Below, one piece after another: positions 1 to 12,329 of a DNA stretch of 64,000 bases; the stretch's first letter is position 1, and every line of letters starts with the position of its first letter. The stretch spans positions 12,000,539 to 12,064,538 of the forward strand of contig NC_087070.1 of the NCBI RefSeq assembly GCF_963678635.1, written 5' to 3'. Made by a program: the position numbers and the translations under genes. Source of the stretch: Symsagittifera roscoffensis (taxonomy: Eukaryota; Xenacoelomorpha; Acoela; Convolutidae). Under the pieces are notes generated by a model. That model was not told where the DNA came from, ran no database searches, and saw nothing but the letters and a program-made list of their open reading frames with translations.

Positions 1-2827
1 CCACGAAGGTGACTACTGCAAACTTTTCTGCTTTTGGTGCGCCATATTTCATCTCTGTGTCACTCAAGACCTTGCTGCCGTATGCAATGGGACGGAGAAC
101 TGTTCTTCCGTTCCATTCTTGCTCTTGATGCAAGATTCCTGAGATGGCTACCACCGATGCGTCTGTATCGAGGACATACATGCCCTTTTCTGTAGGCATG
201 CCCAGCACTGGCGCTTCGCACAGTTCCCGCTTTATGTTCTCGAAAGCAACCTGTGCCTCATCGTTCCATTCGAACTTTTTCCCCTTGTTGCGCATCAGCT
301 TCTGCATTGGATACACCTTGTCCGCATATCCTTTTATGACTTCAAGGTAGTAATTGGCAAACCCTAGGAAGCTCAAGAGCTGTGTGTCCGTTCTGGGGGC
401 CTTCCATGTCAACACTGCTTCCACTGCTTCCGGGTCCGGCCTCACACCATGCCTATCCACCATTCTTCCTAGGTACTTAATCGAATCCCTAAGGATTTCA
501 CATTTCGATGGTTTGCACTTCAATCCAGCTCTTTTCATGCATCCAAAGACCTCATCGAGCCTATCAATGTGGTCTTCCAGGGTCGGTGTCGCTATGACTA
601 CGTTATCCACGTAACACATCACGAGATTCCCCTACTTCTTGGTCACTCTCGTCAAAGCCTGAGCCATCAGTCTTTGAAAAGTGGCCGTTGCATTGCACAA
701 GCCGAAGGGCATCCTCTTCCACTGGTAAAATCCCAATTCGCACGCGAATCCGGTTTTCTCTCTGTCCTTCTTCTGCAGAGGGACCTGCCAGAAGGCAGAA
801 CCTAAGTCCAATGTGGTGAAGAACTTGGCATCACCAAGCTTAGATAGGCTCTCGTCTATTCGCGGTATCGGGTACGCATCTTTTATCGTTACCGCGTTCA
901 AGTAACGAAAGTCGCAACAAAATCTAAGCTGCCCCCTTTTCTTTTTCGCCGTTACTACCCCGCAAGCCCATGGCGATTTCGAGGGTTCTATCATGTCGTA
1001 TTCAAGCAACATTTCTATTTCCGCTCGGCACGCTTCCGATTTGTGTGGCGTCATTCGCCTTGCGCCTTCCCTATGGGGAACGGCGCCCTCTTCTAGTTCG
1101 ATTTCCTGTTCGACGAAATTACAGCAACCGATATCCGCCTTATGTTTTGAAAATACATCTGCGTTCCGATTTAGGAGGTCCTGCAATTTTTCGAAATCTC
1201 CCTCACCTATTTTCCCTTTTAAATGTTCTATCTCTGGCAAAACCGGTTTGTCAGATTCTAGTTCATATGACGAGGGGCGTTCCAGAAAATTCGAGCAGCT
1301 TGATAAGCCGTCGTCCGTTTCGGATTTCATTGAAAACAGTTTAAGAATAGATTTTAATTCATTAATCCTCTTTAAAATTTTATCTTTATTTGCATGATAG
1401 GGTCAGTCTTTCACGCTATATTTCTTCAAGTTTTGTGTCTCCTCATAGTCGGTCCTCATCGGCAAAGCGTAGCCAAGCTTCTTTCCACGCTGGATTGAAA
1501 CCGTGGTGTCCAGTGTGTTCAACAACACACTGACACACAGTCCGTTTCGCGTTACCGAGAAGCTCCGGCCTAAAATCACCGAACTCTGACTATTTGGATT
1601 CGGTACTAAGCAAACCTGTTTACTATCACTTAACGAATTCAAATTTCTCATTCTAAAAATTGCTACCACAGCCTGTCCTGGTTGTAATTTTACTTTTCTA
1701 TCCAAAAAAATTGGTACCTTGTTTTCGTCTGTTATTATCCTATTAATTGGTCTCTTAACATACTTTCGGTCCGGGTTTCTAATCCGTATCAGACCGTTGT
1801 TCAAGTCAATCATCACGTCAAAATTCCTGACAAAATCTCTGCCTAAGATGAATTGGTCGGCGTCGTCCAGATTCTCTACCACCAGGAAGCTCATCCAAAG
1901 ATCCCGTCCTCCCATGTGGAGGACCGTTATTGGTGTTCTTCCGGCCACGTAGATAGCTCCTCGATTGGCGGCGGCCAGTCGGAGATTCGTTGGAATTAGA
2001 TCTTCCCGCGTGAAGCCCATTCTTTCCCAAGTTTTTATCGGCATCACACTCACTACCACTCCTGTGTCCAGAAGCCCTGTGACTCCGAGTTTTGTTCCGT
2101 TGGTGTCGAGCAGATGTGCGGTCACATCTGCTTCATACCCAATGTGTACTGCGTCTTGTTCCATCATGGCGTCATGGCCTATCCTGCGGACCTTGAGTTC
2201 CTCTTCTCCCAAATAGATCTGCCCCATTTGGTCATCATCTGTTGTTACATAAGTCCTGGTGTAGATGCAGATTCCATCCACATTCAGCATTACTTGATAC
2301 GGCCCATAGACCTCTAGGTAGCGTCCATGAAGTTTCTTCATGCGAGGGCCACCCGTCGTTAGTAGTGCTCGCACAGCTCTCGACTCAGTGCGTGGCTCCA
2401 CCTGCCTCAGATAATCTGCATTTGTGTCCAAATGCATCAAAGTGAACTCGGATGGTTCACTCAGATTTCTAATCAACTGATGACCAGTCACGGAGATTAT
2501 CGACTGGATCTTGCTTCCTTACGGCACCATGCCGAACCTCTGACCGGAGATCACATTAGGTTTCATGTTCAAACTGCTTGGTGCTTTCGTTTCTTCGAAC
2601 TCCGTCGCTTCGAAGGTATTCAGTTGCTCCTGAAGTTTCTCATTTTCCAGTTCAAGTTTCACTTTTTGTTCGATCTCTTTCGTCACCAGTTCCTGCTGCA
2701 CTCTATTTAGAGCATCCCTCGCGGCTGCCTTATAATCAATCTTGAAGTCATCAGCCGCAGTTGCTGATTCCAGTTCACGTGTCTCCTCTGTTACCGCTTG
2801 CATTTTCTTTGCCGCCAGCTCTTGAGG
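1..2827 (-). pseudogene. pol: Element A pol region (protease, RT, start of RNase H), broken
   Basis: Read on the minus strand, this region carries an aspartic protease domain (about 1760-2130) with the LLDTG-type active-site motif and the later GRDF-x-RNFDV segment. A reverse transcriptase follows (about 410-1010), with DLGSAFWQVPL, RMPFGLCNATATF and the remains of the YVDD-box segment near 600. The first part of RNase H begins left of about 180 (TDASV motif). Domain order protease-RT-RNase H and the motifs are those of Ty3/gypsy Pol. The region is nearly the same as element B's pol. It is a broken fossil and runs off the window. Confidence 0.85.
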
Positions 2828-5539
2828 TTAATCCTTTCTGCGTGCCTCCGCTTCACTCAAAAGTCGAGCCTTGCTGGCTTTCACTCCTGACAAAGCTTCT
2901 TCATGTCTTGGATGCTTGATGTCTGCCAAAGCATCCCAGAATTGCGGACAATCTGATTTAAAATGACCTTCCAAGTTGCAAAAGAAACACCTCGGTCCGA
3001 ATTTCGCAATTACTCCTCTCATGAAATCCTCATGGTCCAATTCTGACGCATCTTCGTCCTCGAGGCTAAAGCCTATTGCTTTCATGCCTTGTTTGTTAGC
3101 TGGGCATGCTGACACATGATGGTCCGTTGAACTGCATTTGGCACAAGAGCGTCTCTTGTCCATATCATCCCTCGGTTTGTACCAATTGTTCCCTTGGTTT
3201 GCTGGTCCGTTGTTAAAATTGCCATAATTGTTCTTATAGTATCCAGATCTCGAAGGAGGTTTCAACAAAAGATACTCTTTTGACTTGAGCCTCAACTCCT
3301 CCGGTGTTGGCGCATTGGTTGATAGTGGTGTGTAATGCGTTGCTAGCATCGTACGAAGTTCATCATTCTTCACACCATCGATGAATTTTGAGGCTACGGC
3401 CAGGTTCATCCTTCGGTTTGACTCATCCGGTTGGCTGCGTCTTCTCAGCATCTCCAAATCATCGAGAAACTTATGTATCGTTTCATCTTCTCGTTGCCTC
3501 CGTTTGTCGAAGCGCATAATCGCTTGGTGCCCCTGCACCCCTGATCCGAAACGGTTCAACAAGATTTCGAAGATTTTCTCAGCTGTGTCACGCTGATATT
3601 GCTTCTTGGCCATGACACAGTTCAGGGCTGTCCCTTCCAAGTTGCTGGTGAGTGCACTGCATTCCTGTCTCTCCGACAAGTCCTCTTCCTCGAAATGCAG
3701 CTTCATTACCTCTATCCAGGTATCAATGCAGCCATCAGATTCATCTTTATAGCATCTTGGTTTCTTAAAGACTCTTCTGGACTTCTCACTGCGTTCATTG
3801 GTTCTGGATAACCTTGTCAGGAATGTCTCCAAAGACCTGTTTAGGGGTTCAAATGCTGTGGCCATTGCCGTAGCATCCCTTAAGTGTCCCGCTTGAGTGT
3901 CCTCACACCTCGTCAAAGGCTCTGTATGCGGTGCATCCCTGCAATCCGAATCGCCGTGAGTGTTTCCCGCTTGGCCCACATAACTCCTCCTCGGGCTTGC
4001 ATTCCCCCTGTTGACGGAATCACTTCTCCCAGTCGCATGTGTGCCTTGCGTTGGTCGTTCGTTAGAGGTTTGTCTGTTCCCCGTTGAACTTGCTCTACTG
4101 TTCGGGCCCCACGCTCCATTATCCCTTGTGGCATAGCCTGATGAACTGCCCCTGCCTCTAGTGGATCCATACGTCTTCCTCTTTTGATGTTCATTGAAGT
4201 TCACCCTCGGTTCCCTGCTGGGACCTCCCGAGTTCGGTTCTCCTTCTTTTGGTCCACTCTTGCTGCTTAGTAGCCCGTCCAACCTATCCATGATAGCCTG
4301 AGTTCGCCTCTCCATCATCGCGTCTATCTTTGTGTCAAGAGTCCCAAGAGACTGCTCTTGCTGAATTCTTAACCTCTCCATGTCGTCTCTTAAGCGTAAC
4401 TCTCGCTGTTCCGCCTCTCTGGTCATTCGCGACAAGTTCTTCGCCATATGCTCGTCCGTTCATTCTTTCAAGCGTTTTTCGCTCCTGCCAACTTTCTGTC
4501 TATTGCGGTTTATTTCTTCCCGCAGACTTTCAATGTGAACTGCTCTTTCTAGTTCACTCATCCTTATTGACATCTGTTCATTTTGTTCTCCTAAACTTTC
4601 CACTATGTTGTTTAAGGCTTCTTCTAGTGCTGCCCCGTTATCCACGAGTGGCGTCACTAGTGGCGGTGTAACCCTGTCGGTCCCAGGTAGCTTCGTGCTG
4701 GTGGAGATCCGGGCCTTGACTCTCTGCCTCGACGTCTTTTCATTATCCCCCTCAGGATTCGCCAATGCGATGCCTAGCCCTCTGTCTCTACTCTCTCCAG
4801 TTTGTGGCTCTGAATTTGTCATAATCGCGAAGTCTTTTGACTGGCCCGGTGTGTTTGCTTCTTTGCTTATCGTTGTCACTACTACAAATTTGTCCATGGT
4901 TCCAGTCTCTCTTCCGACATATGCCTCATTCTCCTGGATCGAACTATTGAGGCTGACTTGAGATCCAAAGTCCCCTTGCTCCTCTTCATCCTCTTCCTCC
5001 TGGGATTCACGTTTGTTTCCTGCGCCTCCTCCCATGGTGAATGGAAAGATGTTTCCGAAGGTGTTCTTCATTCTTTCTGAGAACGATGACGACGTTGTTT
5101 GTTTCCCAGTTCCGCCTGCCATCATAGTGTTGTCTGTCGGAGATCTTCTCGTTGCCGCTATTTCAGTTGAGATGTCGGACAGTTCCGACATCTCCTCTCG
5201 ATCCAATGTCCCGGTGGAAGTGGCAAAATCATGGCCTTGTTCTACCGGAGTAGATTCACTTGCCAGCCTTCTGCCTCTCCTTTCCAGTCCATATACTTCC
5301 TGGTTGTCGTTCATGACATGGTCTGTGTTGACTTCCACTTCTAACAGTTCTTTACGCTCTTCTGAGGTCTTCTGACTTCTCGTTTCAACCATTCTGCCTG
5401 AAACCGTCTCCCCTTTGTCGGACCGGGATCGCTTGATCCAATCCACAAAAGGATCGGTCATCGTTTTTCTTTGTTTTTCAGGTATGAATTTCCTAGAGCT
5501 ATTACCTCGTTTTGATATCCTTGACTTGTCTAGACTCAT
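2828..5539 (-). pseudogene. gag: Element A gag region, broken
   Basis: This gag-like region encodes, in order, a basic N-terminus (MSLDKSR start), an acidic low-complexity stretch, a predicted coiled coil (LEEALNNIVESLGEQNEQM onward), an Arg/Ser/Gly-rich linker, a capsid-like region (CIDTWIEVMKLHFEEE, NRFGSGVQGHQA) and two CCHC zinc knuckles near 2950-2990 and 3105-3150. The CX2CX4HX4C spacing is the nucleocapsid type. It would form the structural particle of the element and bind its RNA. The same layout is found in elements B, C and D. It is broken. Confidence 0.85.
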
Positions 5540-6308
5540 TCTCTATTTGTCACTTCTTAATGCCTATACACTTTAACTCGATTGCTAGTGACCTTATAAT
5601 TTTATTAACAATAATAATGACACAACACAATAAGTTTCACAAGATTCTATTAAATAGTGACCACGAATCCCTGTATGTTATCAGAGTACAGTTTGTATAA
5701 AATTTATTCACACTAACCGATTATCGGTCGTAAGATTTGAAAACTAGCACAATATGATGTTATCAGTCAATTTAAAAGATAGTGTACTCACTACCCAATC
5801 AAGCACAGTTTATGTTGATTTAAAATCAAAAACAAAAAAATATATATAATGACAGAATATGAATGCCTCTATGAAAAAACGTATGTGTAATGTACTTTTA
5901 GTCGGTCGCAGTACAATAGTCGAACTTGTCTTTTAAAGAAAAAGCTTTCCCTGCTCGGTGCTGCACCAAACAGACAAAACTTTGAAGGCAGTAATTTTCT
6001 CAAGTGGGCGTCTATTGCACCCACCGAGTACTGTGTTACCTATCTGCCTTCGGACTGCCCGAGCTAGACTTACTAAAATCCTCAGGGCAGTCACTTTTCA
6101 CAAAAACGTATTATGTTACAATCCACACCAATGAATCACGCTCTTTTTAATATAGACTTAGTGTCGCGAATATCCGAGTTCGGACCTGATTTGTTCTGGT
6201 CTGGTTCTTAGTGAAAGGCAAGTTACCAGTGCAGTCACTGATACCTAGCCTGTGTGCTAATAACCTAATACCTCTCACTTTAGTCTTTCTTTCGCCTACC
6301 TAAGTCCT

Positions 6309-6560
6309 TTAATAAAATAATACCCCTCCGGATTGGCACAAATAGGACCCTTCCGGACTAACAAAATCTAGACCCCTCCGGATTGGGACCCCTCCGAGTT
6401 AGTTAACACCAGACCCCTCCGGATTTGGACCCCTCCGAATTAGCAACTATAGGACCCCTCCGGATTCGGACCCCTCCTAACTTGAAAAAATTTTGACCCC
6501 TCCGGATTGGGAGCCCTCCGGTTTTGTAAAAGTAGCTTTTCGGAGATTTCCTTCTTTCAA
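6309..6560 (-). repeat. Leader array of CAATCCGGAGGGG-like units (element A)
   Basis: About ten to twelve imperfect units of 16-30 bp share a core that reads CCCCTCCGGATTNG on the plus strand and CNAATCCGGAGGGG on the element's sense strand. Each core includes the 6-bp palindrome TCCGGA. The spacing is irregular. Scattered further copies lie near 6570, 7211, 7682, 7913 and 7944 and inside the LTRs. Element B has the same array, somewhat shorter, at 30437-30620. Confidence 0.8.
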
Positions 6561-8483
6561 CCTATACCCCTCCGGATACGTTCTCCGATGCAATTTTGCT
6601 TTTTCAATTAACTAGGAAGGGTATGTACTACTTTCCTAGAACCTTCCGGATTGAAGTTAAGCCTCTTATTTGACAATTCACACTAACGGTGAAGGGTCTT
6701 ATCACCCGCCTAATTTCGGCTCGATTAAGGTTTTGCTGTGCCCCTAGCCTTCCCTTTTCGTCTGGAACAGCCTAAAGTTACTTTATTCAACCACTATTAC
6801 CTTTTGGTAGGGGTATAAGGGCTCTTCTAAAAGAAATTTATAAAACGTGAAGGGTGTACCCTTCCAAATTGAGGAGTTTGCTAAAAACAATCTCAAAAAA
6901 ATCTCACGCTTACTTTTTTGCAAAACTTTTGTCCCTATCAGTAAGCTCAGCTAATTATTGATCTATTGGTACCAAGATCAACTCGATATGCCCAGTAGTT
7001 CCAAAGTTATTAACCAAAACGTCTTTTTTCTAAAGTCAAGAAATTTCTCTCTTATAGGTTCCGCCTAACTTTTTCCGCAAATCTGGTCTTTTCGACCTAA
7101 AAATTACTGATCCGAGCTCAGAAGGCCTATACTCTTCTAGTTCAATGCAAAAGACCCGATCTAAAACGCTTTAGTTGAAAAAATTTGCAAAAAACTATGC
7201 TACCTGTACCCCTCCGGATTGATGAATCCACCAAATCAAACACGTTAAGTTCGATTTCTCTGCAAGCGGGAAGGCTTTCGGGTAGCGGGTTTTGAAACTT
7301 GTAGATTCACTAGTGGACGTTGTCCGAACAACTATTTTTACTGTTCTAACTCAAAATTTTCAAAAAAATTTCTGAATTTTTATTGTTTCTCTCAAAAATC
7401 ACGAAAATTCGGTTTTTGGTTCCAAAATAGTTCCAACCACTTCCGAACTAAACTTAACCGGTTCTATCTATTATGGTAGTGCAATTACGATGTAACACAC
7501 TTCTTTAGCGCTTTTTTCCGTTTCAAAAATTATCGATATCTCAAAAATCGCGACTTGTGGGGGGATCAAAATATCACTATTTTGACCCTAAAAACCGGAC
7601 TGTTTTCGTTGTTTTTCACTGAAAAACGATATAAGACTATTAATATAGGCTATATAAGTAATAATAATAGTAATACTATACCCCTCCGGGTTTGTTTAAT
7701 ATCCGCTTTAAGGTGCTTAACTCGGATATTCGCAGTTCGGTGAACGGTCACTACAGTGCAGCACTGTCGAGCCCCCCACAGATTACTATCTTACTTTTTG
7801 TACCAAAAGGGATACAAAACTTGTTAACGATACCCAACAGTCGATTGTTGTTGGCGTTGAGCGCCTTCTTGTTGCTCCTTGTACTGCTTGCCGGATCAGT
7901 CTTCTCCCAAGACCCCTCCGAATTGAGCGCAAATCAGCTGACCCTTCCGGATTGAGCGCAATTTATCATTAACGTGCTTAAATGCTCAAATAACCCTTCA
8001 GTAAAAGCCTCACAAACGGGCTACAAAATTGATCGTAACGATCCTGACTGATATAAATGCCTGTAACAACAATATATCTATCAACAACAACGGGGGGTCG
8101 GATCACATCTTGTCTGGGGGGATGATTTCTACTGATTTTTTACTTTTTTACTGTTTTTGGTTTTTTCGGTTATTTTTTATGTTTTTTGTTTTTCTTGGGT
8201 ACTATACTACTTTTTGTTTGGTTTTATATATATCTTTAAGTGTTTTTGGTCACAAACCTCACAGGGAACGAGGGAATGGCCGATCCCCCCACCCTTCCTG
8301 GTTCGTGAATTTTCGGTCTTAACTAAGTTAAAAAGCTATTCACGGTAATCCGGAAGGCTCCCGCGTTCCGAACTACCCTTCCGCCCCGGCGGTTTAGGCC
8401 TATTAAGGGCGTTAATGTGAGCATCCGCTCGGCGCGGAGTGCTCGTTAACGGTTCTGCCGGTCATGATGTTAAAAAAGAATAA

Positions 8484-8498
8484 CACCCAGGAGCGCCA
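8484..8498 (-). promoter_or_regulatory. Primer binding site of element A
   Basis: The sense strand reads TGGCGCTCCTGGGTG, 12 nt inside the LTR end. It starts with TGG, matching the CCA end of a tRNA. The same 15-mer is found in all four elements. I cannot assign the tRNA. Confidence 0.7.
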
Positions 8499-8510
8499 TA
8501 AAAACATGTA

Positions 8511-8980
8511 TGTAACATTCGCCCGGAAGATACATATCGACGGAAAATAAAACTAAGTCCTAAGACGACTGGCTAATGTCTAAACAGAGCTTTATATGCT
8601 TTTCACCGTCTCTACCAAGCCAGTACTTTCGGTGGTCTTTTCTAACATCGGGTCGACAAAAACGTTACTGCTTTCGGCTTCGGTCAAAACACTCAAATTA
8701 ACTTAATTACATGCAGAAATAGTGAGCTCATAGCTGGGTCTCAGTATCCCCAGACTACGAGGTCACTCCTAAAAACAGGGCTACTCCTATTTATTATATT
8801 ACTATTGTTTTTGTTCAGTAGATAAAAATCATCATCTCCATCGAAGATGGATCAACCCTTTCCCCCAACTCCTAGCTTCTCATCCTTATCAAAATGAATC
8901 CAGTTGTTTATTAAATTCAGATCAGGACATGACAAGAAGCTAAAAGTCTATATAAAAGAATAAAAGTCTCAGTTCCCAAA
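8511..8980 (-). repeat. Element A 5' LTR, piece 1 of 3
   Basis: It begins (plus-strand view) with TGTAACATTCGCCC, exactly like the B LTRs, and matches their first 470 bp at about 93% by eye. It stops at CCCAAA, where the 3' LTR of element B begins. The sequence resumes at 33502 with AAACCC, so B inserted here and duplicated AAA. Confidence 0.88.
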
Positions 8981-9899
8981 TGTAACATTCGCCCGGAAGA
9001 TACATATCGACGGAAGACAAAAGTAAGTCTTAAGACGACTGGCTAACGTCTAAACAGAGCTTTGCATGCTTTTCACCGTCTGTACCAAGCCAGTACTTTT
9101 CGGTGGTCTTTCTAACATCGGGTCGACAAAAACGTTACTGCTTTCGGCTTCGGTCAAAACACTCAAATTAACTAGATTACATGCAGAAATAGTGAGCTCA
9201 TGGCTGGGTCTCAGTATCCCCAGACCACGAGGTCACTCCTAAAAACAGGGCTACTACTCATTATATTACTATTGTTTTTGTTCAGTAGATAAAAATCATC
9301 ATCTCCATTGAAGATGGATCAACCCTTTCCCCCAACTCCTAGCTTCTCATCCTTATCAAAATGAATCTCGATGTTAATTAAATTCAAGTCAGGACATGAC
9401 AGGAAGCTAAAAGTTTATGTAACAGGCTAAAAGTTTCAGTTCCTTTACCCCTCCGGATTGACAAATCCGCTGGATCAAGCTTGTTAATCCTGATTTCTTC
9501 TTAATCCAGAAGGCCGTGTTTCACCCTTCACCGTTGTTCGCAACGGCCTTGCAACTATTGTAGCGGCACAATAGTTGCAACTCGGAGTGTTCTCTGTTAC
9601 TCTGTAACTCGTTGTCGTTTTCCAATCTCGATTTCGTAGTTGTTGTTAGCGCAGCTAATGTTGTTCTATTTTTCTTTTTCGTTTTAGCCAAAATGGCCTT
9701 TTCTGACGTTTCTCAGAAATATGACATCATAATTCGAATTTTTGAAATTTTAAAATACCAGAATATTCCAGCCCTCACCGTTTGGCCAATCGTTCCAATA
9801 ACGTTCTTAGTTCTCAATAATCACCAATCCGGAAGGCTCGCTGCTAAAAACTCGAATTCTGCAGAGATTGCATTTTTCACATTCTGGTCGAATGTCACA
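8981..9899 (-). repeat. Element B 3' LTR
   Basis: 919 bp, plus-strand start TGTAACATTC and end GAATGTCACA. It matches 32583-33501 over its full length with about nine differences. It contains two neighbouring inverted repeats (9532-9547 and 9549-9580). Confidence 0.93.
9532..9580. repeat. Paired inverted repeats in B 3' LTR
   Basis: The first is CCGTTG-TTCG-CAACGG (9532-9547). The second has perfect 13-bp arms, TTGCAACTATTGT (9549-9561) and its complement (9568-9580), around a 6-nt loop. The same pair recurs in the 5' LTR (33133-33182), and the larger one also in the LTR of element A (33606-33637). Confidence 0.8.
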
Positions 9900-9915
9900 T
9901 ACTCCCCGGACAGTC
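9900..9915 (-). promoter_or_regulatory. Element B 3' polypurine tract
   Basis: Immediately upstream of the 3' LTR the sense strand reads GTCCGGGGAGTA and then the LTR's TG. This is where plus-strand DNA synthesis would start. The core GTCCGGGGAG (9902-9911) is identical in element C (34566-34575) and recurs inside both elements. Confidence 0.75.
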
Positions 9916-10720
9916 CGGTCAATGTCCTCATTGAATCACGCAATGTTCGTAAAATGGTTACAGTGTCATCGAACAGAATTTACAAAATGCACGAAATTAC
10001 TTTTATCCACGTCACATCGACTCACTGCAGAATATAAATGGCATCATACTACATCACTATAGCCTTCAAATTCTCTCATTAATCTGCACATTGAGGATAT
10101 GACTTAAGATAAAACTTATTTTCTGACTTCCAATGTCAATGTCCCGATTAAAACTTTTTCTCTTAGATTTAAAAGGTGTTGGCTTGCAGGACAGTCCTGC
10201 CAACCAACAAGCTAAAATTATCCTACTATGCTTCTTCCCTTCGGAAATCTTGCTTGTTATTGTCCTGAATATTAAAACTAAGAAACTCTGTGGTTAGAAA
10301 GAACAATGAAACAATCTCCCTCTTCGAGAGATTACTCAAGCCTTCCATGTCACCACAAAGTGATCAGTTCTCCTAGCTGATTAAAAACAGTCATGCAGGC
10401 TGGAATATTTAAATATACTCCTTCACTTAAGCCTTCCTAAATAAATAGTAGGTGAGTGTCTCTAAAGCCACTTCAACTAAAATCAAAATGCAAATTTACA
10501 AATGCAACAATTTCAAAACTCAACTTAATGTTTCAGTTTTCAATTACAACTTGGTTGCTTGGTTTCTCACTTGAGTTTTTCACACACATAAAACAATTCT
10601 GAGTTTTAACTTTTCTTCATCACTCCTTTGTTTTCTTCTTTTTTTCGTCGTTTAGAAATTCTAAAACTTCTAAATTCTTCTAATTTCATCTCTTTTCTCA
10701 TCTTGTTTTTCGGTCATCCG
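9916..10720 (-). other. Element B 3' non-coding region
   Basis: About 0.8 kb of AT-rich sequence lies between the end of ORF3 and the polypurine tract. I see no conserved coding sequence, RNA gene or clear repeat. Element C has a shorter equivalent (34581-34991). Confidence 0.5.
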
Positions 10721-12229
10721 TCAATGTTCCATTTCTTCCTCCTGTGATACTGACTCTGCACTCTCAGTTTCCGTATCTTGTAACACGTCGTTAGCTATCC
10801 TGACGCTGCTGGAAGCCGTCCTCCAACACTTCTGCTCTTCCACCCTCTGTTTACAACAAGGTAGGGGATCCACGTTAGATTCTCTGTTCCTGCAGAAGCT
10901 GTTGTGGAGACACAACGTCACGTTTCTCTCCAAATCTTCTTTCAGCATCTCTGCCTTCTCCTTTCCACTACGCTCACTCGTCCTGGAAATTCTTTTTTCT
11001 CAGCGGTGGTCACTGCATTCCGATGAGTCACGAGAGCTCGCTTGAAAGCTCCTGCTCCAATGTCCAGCTGATATTCACTGTACACCCTGCCGTGCTTCGA
11101 CAGATGCTTTTTCGCATACTCGTACAACCATGCAGTCATGTTAGCTCTGAACCATGGCATCAATCGTTTTCTTGCCCATATCTTCTTCACTTCCATCGGA
11201 ATGTTTAGAACTTTGCACATTGTCTCAAAAAGATCTAAATCTTTTAGACAATCTAATTTCCGCAACTGTTCTCTCGTCGGTGCCTCCTGTCTGTTATTTT
11301 CTCTCACATGAGCTTCCAGCCATCGCATCGCCATCATAACTCCCACTATCACTATCGTTACGGGCTGTGATGAATCTGGTAAACCCATGGAGAGCAGCTC
11401 TCCAGAGTCCCAGATCAACATCAGATTACTACGCTTGGGATACCACCAGGTCTGCAGCAAGCAGTGGTAAGGAAACTCGTCATGCGTCAACATGATGCTC
11501 CTCCAATTACGTTTTCCCGAAGCTTCCAGCATTGGTTCCACTTCCATCATCACTCGGTGAACTCCATCATTCTCATCTACTGCATTGTAATCTGTGACAG
11601 TTGATCCTCTCTGTTTCTGTCTCTCAAAGTCACTGAAGTTCCCACTCACATATCCCATGAACTTCTTTCCTAGTATTGACTCCAATTCTTCTTTGGTTCT
11701 CTCTGGAACTGCTGAGAACATCTTACATAGTAACTCGTAAGACTTTTCAGACATTCTCGCCAATCTCACACACTTCGGCACTGAGAAGGCTTGATCCACG
11801 ATCGTTCTTGTACTCTTCACGTCCACAGCCACGAAATGTACAGGGTATCTGCTCTTGCACATTGGAGCCAACGTTGAACCCACCAAATATCGTGCTCCTG
11901 ATGGTCTACAATAAGTCTCACTGTGTCTGATGTTCATTTCTGTCTCGATTGCTTCCCTCCATTTCCCTATGTATTTCTGTTCAGTCTGCAGAACTCCTGG
12001 GAATACTTCTACACTGATGGCTGTGACCACCTCATGTTTCTGTTCCAGATTCAATAGTGACTCTAAAGAACCAAACATGCTGTAGAATCCTAGTGCAGTC
12101 ACTAGATTCACATCGGTTTCTTCATGGCAATCTGCTATCAGTTCCGTTTCTGTTCTAGCTTTCATCACTACATTTCCAAACAATACCGTCAATTGCTTGT
12201 GTTGTTTCTCCAGGGTCTTCACACAGTCC

Positions 12230-12285
12230 AAACCTCGACAAACGTGACCCTCCAGTCCACAGACTTCCGCCAGACAGCTACCAGG
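12230..12285 (-). other. Cys/His cluster in ORF3 (element B)
   Basis: The reading frame holds C-X4-C-X4-H-X-C-X4-C (CLAEVCGLEGHVCRGLDC). The same spacing is kept in element C near 36515-36580 although most other residues differ. A zinc-binding role is inferred from the spacing only. Confidence 0.6.
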
Positions 12286-12329
12286 TTTGACCCAGTCTTC
12301 TGGTCCCCAGCCAGGCAACTCCACTTTAT

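Larger units (their letters stand above)
5540..8510 (-). other. Element A non-coding 5' leader
   Basis: About 3 kb lie between gag and the LTR with no credible coding sequence. It is AT-rich overall. It contains a cluster of G-rich short repeats (6309-6560 on this strand's complement), an A-rich tract on the sense strand (about 8120-8240) and the primer binding site (8484-8498). Element B's leader matches it throughout. Short open frames here are not kept in register between copies, so I read none as genes. Confidence 0.7.
1..8980 (-). mobile_element. Element A: Ty3/gypsy-type giant LTR element, 5' half, broken
   Basis: This is the 5' half of an old LTR element read on the minus strand. It holds RNase H (start only), reverse transcriptase, protease, gag, a long leader, a primer binding site and the first 470 bp of a 5' LTR. 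Its 3' half lies beyond the left window edge. The coding part is nearly the same as element B (only a few percent different by eye), so the two belong to one family. Its 5' LTR was later split by insertions of B and C; the other LTR pieces lie at 33502-33666 and 55728-56023. The visible coding part carries about five breaks. A is older than B and C because it contains both. Confidence 0.9.

Noticed and set aside
8511-9899. A simple tandem duplication of the LTR (470 bp repeated)
   Set aside because: The missing LTR remainder was found at 33502-33666 and 55728-56023 with short duplications at the joints, so nested insertion explains it better.
9612-10037. Plus-strand open frame of 141 codons running antisense across the B LTR, with ATG after a TTTTAG-like sequence
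   Set aside because: It is antisense to the element, crosses the LTR border and is not kept in A's LTR relic, so it is most likely chance.
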